Shown here piece after piece: positions 27,763 through 34,259 of a stretch of DNA of 34,259 bases. Position 1 is the stretch's first letter. Each line of letters opens with the position of its first letter. The notes under the pieces were generated by a model. The model was not told where the DNA came from. It did no database searches and saw nothing but the letters and a program-made list of their open reading frames with translations. This DNA is from Herminiimonas sp. Lineage in GTDB: Bacteria > Pseudomonadota > Gammaproteobacteria > Burkholderiales > Burkholderiaceae_D. The DNA is taken from positions 1 through 34,259 of the forward strand of contig JACMOV010000055.1 in the NCBI GenBank assembly GCA_014377845.1, read 5' to 3'. The translations under genes were made by a program, and so were the position numbers.

Positions 27763-27790
27763 ATTAGACCATAATTTGCGCTGGCTGCAA
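27763..27790 (-). promoter_or_regulatory. candidate promoter of nadK, predicted to give a leaderless mRNA
   Basis: Minus strand: TCTAAT at 27763-27768 with TTGCAG 16 bp upstream (27785-27790). Transcription would begin at or next to the A of the nadK ATG (27755). No Shine-Dalgarno sequence lies before the ATG. Confidence 0.35.
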
Positions 27791-27850
27791 CACTGGAAGT
27801 ACAGACGCAAGCAGGTGCCATCGCCAGGCTGCACAACCCGCGGCACGCAG

Positions 27851-27917
27851 TTAAATCGGCGTCAGAGTCGAGTTTCGCAGGGATTCATTGCGAATTTCGA
27901 CTCTGACCCCGATTTAA
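27851..27917. repeat. 67-bp near-perfect palindrome, REP-like element
   Basis: Two 29-nt arms (27851-27879 and 27889-27917) are inverted copies with 27 of 29 positions matching, around a 9-nt loop. The core GTCAGAGTCGA and its complement appear in dispersed REP-type repeats of Burkholderiales as I remember them. It lies alone between nadK and a HAD gene, with no transposase gene beside it. As RNA it would form a very stable hairpin in either direction, and could isolate the divergent units. Confidence 0.7.
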
Positions 27918-28019
27918 CGGACCAAGGAGCCGAGACGTTAAAACATTCACTGAAATGCATCCATCGCCTGCCGCGCAACCCCGGAACGGAATCCCACCTT
28001 GACACCAGCCGCATCCAAC

Positions 28020-28727
28020 ATGACCAGCCGCACCCCGATCAAGGCCATCCTGTTCGACCTCGACGACACCCTCTGGCCGATCGTCCCGGTGATCCGCAAG
28101 GCCGAGCAAGCCCTGCATGCCTGGCTTGAGCAGCACGTGCCGGCGGTGACGCAGCAATGGTCGATCGACAGCCTGCGTGCCAGGCGCACGGTGCTGATGG
28201 CGGAGAACCCGCATTTCCAGATCGACCTCTGGGCGCTGCGCCACGCCGGCCTGACCGAGGCCTTCATCGCCTGCAACGCGGATCACCGCATGGTCGACGC
28301 GGCGATGGACGTGTTCGCGCATGCCCGCAACGATGTCACGCCCTTCGAGGATGTGCTGCCGGGGTTGCAGCGGCTCGGCGCCCGGGTTCACCTGGGATCG
28401 ATTTCCAACGGCTTTGCGGACCTGCACGCGATCGGCCTGGCGCCGCACTTCCGGGTCTCGCTGGCGGCGCACAGTTTCGGCCGGGCCAAACCCGATCCCG
28501 CGATCTTCCATGCCGCCTGCGCGGCTTTATCGGTGCACCCGTCGGAGGCGGCCTATGCCGGCGACGACCTCCAACTCGACGTGGTGGCGGCGCAGAATGC
28601 CGGCATGCGCGCCATCTGGATCAACCGTTTCGGCCGCAGCCTGCCGCCGGAAATCCGGCCCGATGCGGTCTGCACCAGCCTGTCCGAAATCGATGGCTGG
28701 CTGAGCGCTGGCGGGCAGCGCGCATAA
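28020..28727 (+). CDS. HAD-IA family hydrolase
   Basis: A 235-residue haloacid-dehalogenase hydrolase. Motif I is ILFDLDDTLWP with nucleophile Asp13 and Asp15, motif II the Ser in LGSISNGFADL, motif III the Lys in FGRAKPDPAIFHAA, and motif IV AYAGDDLQLDVVAAQNAGM. A helical cap lies between motifs I and II, as in subfamily IA. The composition fits a small-molecule phosphatase, but the substrate is unknown. ATG 28020 was chosen over a TTG at 27999 because it immediately precedes the conserved core. It lies just before hrcA on the same strand. Confidence 0.85.
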   Translation: MTSRTPIKAILFDLDDTLWPIVPVIRKAEQALHAWLEQHVPAVTQQWSIDSLRARRTVLMAENPHFQIDLWALRHAGLTEAFIACNADHRMVDAAMDVFAHARNDVTPFEDVLPGLQRLGARVHLGSISNGFADLHAIGLAPHFRVSLAAHSFGRAKPDPAIFHAACAALSVHPSEAAYAGDDLQLDVVAAQNAGMRAIWINRFGRSLPPEIRPDAVCTSLSEIDGWLSAGGQRA

Positions 28728-28729
28728 TG

Positions 28730-28759
28730 TTGGCGTCCGCCTCCTGTGCTCGATAGAAT
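28730..28759 (+). promoter_or_regulatory. candidate promoter of hrcA, predicted to give a leaderless mRNA
   Basis: TTGGCG at 28730-28735 and TAGAAT at 28754-28759 are spaced by 18 bp. Transcription would start near 28766-28767, at the preferred hrcA start codon, where no ribosome binding site is present. Confidence 0.4.
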
Positions 28760-28766
28760 GTCACCC

Positions 28767-29789
28767 ATGCAACTCGATATTCGTGCCCAAACCCTGTTGA
28801 AAGCGCTGGTCGAACGGTATATCGCCGACGGCCAGCCGGTCGGCTCGCGCTCGCTGTCGAAGATTTCCGGCCTTGACCTGTCGCCGGCGACGATCCGCAA
28901 CATCATGTCGGATCTGGAAGAGATGGGTTTCGTCGCCAGTCCGCACACCTCGGCCGGCCGGATTCCGACGCCGCGCGGCTATCGGCTGTTCGTCGATACG
29001 CTGCTGACGGTGCAGCACAAGGACGAGGCGGCGTTACAGGCGCGACTGGAGTCGGCCCTGCACAGCAGCACGCCGCAGAAGATGATCGCCAACGCCGCGC
29101 AGTTGCTGTCGTCGCTGTCGCAGTTTGCCGGCGTGATCCTGACGCCACGGCGCGAGTCGGTGTTCCAGCAGATCGAGTTCCTGCGGCTATCGGAAAAACG
29201 CATCCTGCTGGTCATCGTCAGCCCCGGCGGCGATGTCCAGAACCGGCTGTTGCTGACCGACGCAGACTACACGCCGTCGCAGCTGATCCAGGCCGCCAAC
29301 TACATCAACCAGCATTACGGCGGCCTCTCGTTCGACGATGTGCGCATCCGCCTGCAGGGCGAGCTGCGCCAGCTGCGCGACGACATGACCCGCCTGATGC
29401 AGGCCGCGGTCGAAGCCGGCAGCGCCGCAATGACCGACGACAGCGACGACATGGTGATTTCGGGTGAGCGCAACCTGCTGTCAGTGACCGACCTGGCCTC
29501 GAACATGACGTCACTGCGCACGCTCTTCGACATGTTCGAACAGAAGACCAGCCTGATGCAGTTGCTGGACCTGTCGAGCCGGGCGACCGGCGTACAGATC
29601 TTCATCGGCGGCGATTCGAACCTGGTGCCGATGGAGCAGATGAGCGTGGTGACAGCGCCCTACGAGGTCAACGGCAAGATCGTCGGCACCCTTGGCGTCA
29701 TCGGACCGACGCGCATGGCTTACGAACGGGTGATCCCGATCGTCGACCTGACGGCAAAGTTGTTGTCGAAAGCGCTCGGGCAGGGCTAA
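28767..29789 (+). CDS. hrcA: heat-inducible transcription repressor HrcA
   Basis: HrcA represses chaperone genes by binding CIRCE operators; GroEL keeps it active. The 340-residue protein has an N-terminal winged helix (about 1-80) with the signature [24 protein letters not shown] in pieces and [20 protein letters not shown], followed by the GAF-like middle and the C-terminal dimer region with [21 protein letters not shown] and [17 protein letters not shown]. Start codons at 28746 (GTG), 28758 and 28767 (ATG) are possible; the family usually starts MQLD, which favours 28767. No CIRCE element was found near any gene here, so its target, probably groESL, lies elsewhere. It converges with fur. 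Confidence 0.95.
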   Translation: MQLDIRAQTLLKALVERYIADGQPVGSRSLSKISGLDLSPATIRNIMSDLEEMGFVASPHTSAGRIPTPRGYRLFVDTLLTVQHKDEAALQARLESALHSSTPQKMIANAAQLLSSLSQFAGVILTPRRESVFQQIEFLRLSEKRILLVIVSPGGDVQNRLLLTDADYTPSQLIQAANYINQHYGGLSFDDVRIRLQGELRQLRDDMTRLMQAAVEAGSAAMTDDSDDMVISGERNLLSVTDLASNMTSLRTLFDMFEQKTSLMQLLDLSSRATGVQIFIGGDSNLVPMEQMSVVTAPYEVNGKIVGTLGVIGPTRMAYERVIPIVDLTAKLLSKALGQG

Positions 29790-29803
29790 AAGTCAAACGC
29801 AGC

Positions 29804-30235
29804 CTATCGCGTGCGGTGCGGGCAGGCGGTCTTGGTGCAGTGTCCGTACAGTGCCAGCGCATGTTCTGCGATGTCGAAACCGCGCTCCAGCGCGACCTTC
29901 TGCTGGCGCTTCTCGATTTCCTCGTCGTAGAACTCCTCGACCCTGCCGCAATCGAGGCATACCAGATGATCGTGATGCGAGCCTTCGTTGAGTTCGAAGA
30001 CCGCCTTGCCGGTTTCGAAATGGTTCCGGTGCAGCAGGCCGGCCTGTTCGAACTGGGTCAGAACCCGGTAGACGGTGGCGAGGCCGACATCCATGTTTTC
30101 CATCAGAAGCAACTTGTAGACATCTTCGGCGCTGAGGTGACGCACGGCACTGTTCTGGAAAATATCGAGAATTTTCAGGCGCGGCAGGGTCGCTTTCAGA
30201 CCGCTGGCCTTCAGGTCGCTTGGGTTGTTGGGCAT
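29804..30235 (-). CDS. fur: ferric uptake regulator Fur
   Basis: Fur is a dimeric Fe2+-responsive repressor of iron-uptake genes. The 143-residue protein has the winged-helix domain (about 1-83; [43 protein letters not shown]) and the metal-binding domain with HHDH at 87-90, Cys93 and Cys96 in VCLDCG, and a C-terminal Cys133/Cys138 pair (CTKTAC), as in E. coli-type Fur. ATG 30235 was chosen because the family begins MPNNPSDLK; upstream sequence in frame is not Fur-like. It is divergent from bamE, a conserved proteobacterial pairing. Confidence 0.97.
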   Translation of the reverse strand: MPNNPSDLKASGLKATLPRLKILDIFQNSAVRHLSAEDVYKLLLMENMDVGLATVYRVLTQFEQAGLLHRNHFETGKAVFELNEGSHHDHLVCLDCGRVEEFYDEEIEKRQQKVALERGFDIAEHALALYGHCTKTACPHRTR

Positions 30236-30266
30236 GTTCTTGGGGGAGCAGTGGAGGAACTGCTTT

Positions 30267-30296
30267 ATCATATAGCGTTTTGGCACCGTGCCTCAA
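30267..30296 (-). promoter_or_regulatory. candidate fur promoter with palindrome in the spacer
   Basis: Minus strand: TTGAGG (30291-30296), 18 bp, TATGAT (30267-30272). The exact palindrome GGCACCGTGCC (30282-30292) lies mostly in the spacer. It is not AT-rich like a Fur box, so another regulator, or chance, is possible. Confidence 0.4.
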
Positions 30297-30312
30297 TCAA
30301 TCGAGACGTCCC

Positions 30313-30909
30313 ATGCAAATGCAGCACCCGCTTCCAGCCACTCGTTCGGCCCCGTTTTCGGCCACCGCACGCCGCCTGCTGTCCCATGCCCGCTCGGCGG
30401 CATTGATCACCGCGCTGCCGCTGACCTTGCTTGCCTTGGGTGGCTGCGCAACCAGTTCACCTTCTTCCGAGACGGCTGCGGCTGCTGCTGCCGGCACCGG
30501 AGCGCAGACGATCGGACCGACTGGCCTGCGCGCGTATCTCGGCCGATTGGCGCCGTATCGGATCAGCGTCCAGCAAGGCAATTTCGTCTCCAGTGAAATG
30601 CTCACCCAGCTCAAGGAAGGCATGACGCCCGACCAGGTGCGCTTCGCACTCGGCACGCCGCTGCTGGTCGACATCTTCCATACGGATCGCTGGGATTATA
30701 TTTTCCGGCTACAGCGCGGCAACGGCGAAGTGACCACCAGCCGCGTCACCGTCTTCTTCAAGGATGGCAAGGTCGCCAGCTTCCAGGGCGGCGACTTGCC
30801 TACCGAAGCCGATTACCTGGCGCGCATTGCCGGCGCCGCACCGGCGCCGAAGGATCTGCCCGCCATCGTGCCGGCGAAGACCGCGCCGTCCGCGCCCGCA
30901 CCGAAATAA
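30313..30909 (+). CDS. bamE: outer membrane assembly lipoprotein BamE (SmpA/OmlA)
   Basis: BamE is a lipoprotein of the Bam complex that inserts beta-barrel proteins into the outer membrane. The 198-residue precursor has a long basic N-region, a hydrophobic helix ([15 protein letters not shown]) and a lipobox LGGC with lipidated Cys45. The mature part carries the family core: [48 protein letters not shown] (about residues 99-130, given in pieces) and [17 protein letters not shown] Pro/Ala-rich tail ends the protein. The signal peptide is unusually long; there is a second ATG two codons in. dapB follows 13 bp downstream. Confidence 0.92.
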   Translation: MQMQHPLPATRSAPFSATARRLLSHARSAALITALPLTLLALGGCATSSPSSETAAAAAAGTGAQTIGPTGLRAYLGRLAPYRISVQQGNFVSSEMLTQLKEGMTPDQVRFALGTPLLVDIFHTDRWDYIFRLQRGNGEVTTSRVTVFFKDGKVASFQGGDLPTEADYLARIAGAAPAPKDLPAIVPAKTAPSAPAPK

Positions 30910-30922
30910 GAGTGGAACGCAG

Positions 30923-31735
30923 ATGACGACGACTCCCCTGAAGATCGCGGTGACCGGCGCGTCCGGCCGCATGGGACAAATGCTGGTCGAGGCGATCTGC
31001 CAGGCCGGCGATACGGCTCTGGTCGGCGCGCTCGACATCGCCGGCGCGCCATCGCTGGGGATCGACGCCGGCGCATTCCTTGGCAAGCCGACCGGCATCG
31101 CCATCAGCGCCGATTACGCCGCGGCGCTGGCCGATGCGCGCTTCGTGATCGACTTCACGCGCCCGGAAGGCACGCTCGCCCTGCTGCCCTACTGCGCGCA
31201 GCACGGCATCGCCATGATCATCGGCACCACCGGCTTCGACGAGGCCGGTCGCGCCGCAATTGCCGCCGCCGCAGAAAGGACGGCGATCGTCTTCGCGCCC
31301 AACATGAGCGTCGGCGTGAACGTCACGCTGAAGCTGCTGGAAATGGCCGCAAGGAGTTTTGCCGAAGGCTACGACATCGAGATCGTCGAAGCGCATCATC
31401 GGCACAAGGTCGACGCCCCGTCCGGCACCGCGCTGATGATGGGCGAGGTGATCGCCAATGCCCAGGGCAAGAAGCTCCAGGATGTCGCCGTCTACGAGCG
31501 ATATGGCGTCACCGGCCCGCGCGACCCGGCCTCGATCGGCTTTGCGACGATCCGCGGCGGCGATATCGTCGGCGACCACACGGTGCTGTTTGCCGCGACC
31601 GGCGAGCGGATCGAGATCAGCCACAAGTCGTCCAGCCGCGTCACCTATGCGCATGGCAGCCTGCGCGCCGCCCGGTTCCTGGCGGGCCGCAGCAGCGGCC
31701 TGTTCGACATGCAGGATGTTCTTGGCCTGCGCTAG
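30923..31735 (+). CDS. dapB: 4-hydroxy-tetrahydrodipicolinate reductase
   Basis: DapB reduces hydroxy-tetrahydrodipicolinate with NAD(P)H in the lysine and diaminopimelate pathway, feeding peptidoglycan synthesis. The 270-residue protein has the Rossmann motif [10 protein letters not shown] near 10-19, the GTTGF loop, [10 protein letters not shown], and the signature [15 protein letters not shown] with catalytic His and Lys (about 155-169). Length is standard. The start follows an AGTGGAACGC sequence that may serve as a ribosome binding site. It sits between bamE and exbB on one strand and is probably cotranscribed with both. Confidence 0.97.
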   Translation: MTTTPLKIAVTGASGRMGQMLVEAICQAGDTALVGALDIAGAPSLGIDAGAFLGKPTGIAISADYAAALADARFVIDFTRPEGTLALLPYCAQHGIAMIIGTTGFDEAGRAAIAAAAERTAIVFAPNMSVGVNVTLKLLEMAARSFAEGYDIEIVEAHHRHKVDAPSGTALMMGEVIANAQGKKLQDVAVYERYGVTGPRDPASIGFATIRGGDIVGDHTVLFAATGERIEISHKSSSRVTYAHGSLRAARFLAGRSSGLFDMQDVLGLR

Positions 31736-31753
31736 AACACCGCCGGCTCACGC

Positions 31754-32431
31754 ATGAACGCGCCGATCGGCATCTCGCATTACTGGTCGCATACCGATGG
31801 TGTCTCGCATGCGGTCGCCATCGTGCTGCTGCTGATGTCGGTGGTAAGCTGGCTCTATATCCTCTCGAAAACCTGGAGCGCCTGGCGCATCCGCCGCAGC
31901 GCCGGCGTACTGGAGGTGTTCTGGCAAGCGCCGACGCTGGCCGACGCGATCACGATACTCACGCATGCCGACGCAGAACGGGTGTACGCGCCGCTGGCGA
32001 TCCAGAGCGCGCAGGCGGCCAATGTCAAGGCGCAGGCCGGCTCGCTCAATGCCGCCAGCGACACGGGCGAGCTGATCACCCGCACCCTGCGCCGCGAGAT
32101 CAACCGCGTGTCGTCGCGGCTCGAATCAGGCCTGACGCTCCTGGCCTCGGTGGGTGCGACGGCGCCGTTCGTCGGTCTGCTCGGCACGGTCTGGGGCATT
32201 TATCACGCGCTGAGCGCGGTCTCGGTCGCCGGCACGGTGCAGATCGACAAGGTGGCGGGGCCGGTCGGCGAAGCGCTGATCATGACGGCATTGGGCCTGA
32301 CGGTGGCGATTCCGGCGGTGCTGGCCTATAACGCATTCACCCGTGTCAATCGGGTCACGCTGGCGGAGCTGGACGCGTTTGCGCACGATCTGCATGCTTA
32401 TCTGACCACCGGTGCCCGCGTCGGCGAGTAA
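31754..32431 (+). CDS. exbB: ExbB/TolQ/MotA-family proton channel protein
   Basis: ExbB and ExbD form the inner-membrane motor that uses the proton gradient to drive TonB-dependent uptake. The 225-residue protein has the three helices of the family: about 19-40 (AVAIVLLLMSVVSWLYIL), 128-150 (TLLASVGATAPFVGLLGTVWGIYHA) and 168-195 (VGEALIMTALGLTVAIPAVLAYNAF), the latter two with the conserved small residues of the channel. A large cytoplasmic loop separates helices 1 and 2. The gene follows dapB by 18 bp and precedes exbD by 40 bp. Assignment as ExbB rather than TolQ rests on context and length. Confidence 0.9.
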   Translation: MNAPIGISHYWSHTDGVSHAVAIVLLLMSVVSWLYILSKTWSAWRIRRSAGVLEVFWQAPTLADAITILTHADAERVYAPLAIQSAQAANVKAQAGSLNAASDTGELITRTLRREINRVSSRLESGLTLLASVGATAPFVGLLGTVWGIYHALSAVSVAGTVQIDKVAGPVGEALIMTALGLTVAIPAVLAYNAFTRVNRVTLAELDAFAHDLHAYLTTGARVGE

Positions 32432-32471
32432 CTGCGCCTTTCACAACCCCCTTACCTCAAGCGAGCCGACC

Positions 32472-32897
32472 ATGGCATTTGGCGGATTCAACGACAACCG
32501 GCAGCCCGGACCGATGGCAGAGATCAACGTCACACCGATGGTGGACGTGATGCTGGTGCTGCTGGTGATCTTCATCCTGGCCGCGCCGCTGTTCACCCAC
32601 GCGATCCAGCTCGATCTGCCGAAAGCGGCATCAACGCCGGCCGCCACCCTGCCCGCCACGATCACGCTCTCGATCGATGCCGCCGGCAAGCTGTACTGGA
32701 ACGATGCACCGGTCGCCGACGCGGCGTTGGCGGCCAAGATGGCCGAGGCTGCGAAACAGACGCCGCAGCCCGACCTGCAACTGCGCGCCGACCGCGCCAC
32801 GCGGTATGAAGCCGTGGCGCAGGTGATGTCGGCGGCGCAGTCGAACGGCCTGACGAAGATCGGCTTCGTGACCGAATTGCCGGCGGCGGGCAAATAG
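32472..32897 (+). CDS. exbD: ExbD/TolR-family biopolymer transport protein
   Basis: A 141-residue partner of ExbB. A short cytoplasmic start is followed by one transmembrane helix at about 22-42 (MVDVMLVLLVIFILAAPLF) with the essential Asp25, and a periplasmic domain (about 50-138) with ITLSIDAAGKLYWND and the final GLTKIGFVTEL. It fits the ExbD family in length and order. No tonB gene is present in the window, so TonB would come from elsewhere. The next gene starts 1 bp after its stop. Confidence 0.92.
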   Translation: MAFGGFNDNRQPGPMAEINVTPMVDVMLVLLVIFILAAPLFTHAIQLDLPKAASTPAATLPATITLSIDAAGKLYWNDAPVADAALAAKMAEAAKQTPQPDLQLRADRATRYEAVAQVMSAAQSNGLTKIGFVTELPAAGK

Positions 32898-32898
32898 C

Positions 32899-33225
32899 AT
32901 GGCCCGCGTGACGCTCGACGGCGCGGCCATGACCGACTGGGCGGCATTCCATGACGCATCGCAGGCGGTGTTCGGCTTTCCGGAATTCTATGGCCGCAGT
33001 ATGGACGCCTGGATCGATTGCCTGAGCTATCTGCGCGATGACGACGGCATGTCGGCGATCCGCCTTGGCCCCGACGAAGTGCTCGACATCGAGATCGCCA
33101 ACAGCGCCGCCTGGCGCGCCGCGCAGCCGGACATGCTCGAGGAAGTCCTGTATTGCATCGCCGGCATCAACGAGCGCTACGAAGACTACGGCGAACCTCC
33201 GGCGCTGCGCGTCCACCTGCGCTAG
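32899..33225 (+). CDS. barstar-family protein, orphan ribonuclease inhibitor
   Basis: A 108-residue protein of the barstar family, small proteins that block barnase-type RNases. The region FYGRSMDAWIDCL (about 30-42) aligns with the barstar segment YYGENLDALWDCL, and Asp36 and Asp40 match the two aspartates of barstar that enter the barnase active site. The start lies 1 bp after the exbD stop, so it belongs to the dapB-exbBD transcript. No ribonuclease toxin is encoded next to it; the next gene, leuS, begins about 195 bp downstream. Its role is open: immunity to foreign toxins or control of a chromosomal RNase elsewhere. Confidence 0.82.
   Translation: MARVTLDGAAMTDWAAFHDASQAVFGFPEFYGRSMDAWIDCLSYLRDDDGMSAIRLGPDEVLDIEIANSAAWRAAQPDMLEEVLYCIAGINERYEDYGEPPALRVHLR

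Positions 33226-34259
<1,034 letters not shown>

Overview
The window is about 34 kb of GC-rich bacterial chromosome made almost entirely of housekeeping genes. Protein sequences and gene neighbourhoods (recA-recX-DUF2889-sucCD, hda-HAD-pcnB-folK-dNK-panB, nadK/hrcA with recN-hemH-grpE-dnaK-dnaJ, fur/bamE-dapB-exbBD-leuS) point to a betaproteobacterium of the order Burkholderiales, most likely an Oxalobacteraceae-type organism (Herbaspirillum, Herminiimonas, Noviherbaspirillum or a relative). This placement rests on recognition, not on a database search. I saw no rRNA, tRNA, CRISPR array, prophage or complete insertion sequence.

Layout. 1-4.2 kb, minus strand: recA, recX, a DUF2889 gene, sucC and the first 14 bases of sucD. 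recA has a perfect LexA box. 4.2-8.9 kb, plus strand: a tightly overlapping four-gene unit of an OmpR-type response regulator, a TctE-like histidine kinase, a DUF4212 small subunit and a large sodium:solute symporter, probably a self-regulated uptake system for a small carboxylate. 9.1-12.5 kb, plus: circularly permuted ATP-grasp protein, alpha-E protein and the Anbu proteasome-like peptidase. The transglutaminase that often accompanies this set is absent. 12.5-13.6 kb, minus: purM. 13.8-18.6 kb, plus: hda, a HAD phosphatase, pcnB, folK, a deoxynucleoside kinase and panB. 18.7-19.4 kb, minus: beta-carbonic anhydrase.

19.4-27.8 kb, minus: nadK, recN, hemH, then the chaperone set grpE-dnaK-dnaJ ending in a clear intrinsic terminator. 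grpE and dnaK each have a recognisable sigma-32 promoter. A 34-codon plus-strand frame for a possible one-helix membrane peptide lies between grpE and hemH. 27.8-29.8 kb, plus: a 67-bp near-perfect palindrome resembling a REP element, a HAD hydrolase and hrcA. 29.8-30.2 kb, minus: fur. 30.3-34.3 kb, plus: bamE, dapB, exbB, exbD, an orphan barstar-family gene and the 5' part of leuS.

Most of the window is ordinary. The points most worth a second look are the Anbu locus without its transglutaminase, the orphan barstar gene, an EF-hand-type loop and a roughly 120-residue insertion in the symporter, the REP-like palindrome, the small unannotated membrane frame, and two genes (hrcA, nadK) whose -10-like boxes sit so close to the start codon that the mRNAs may be leaderless.
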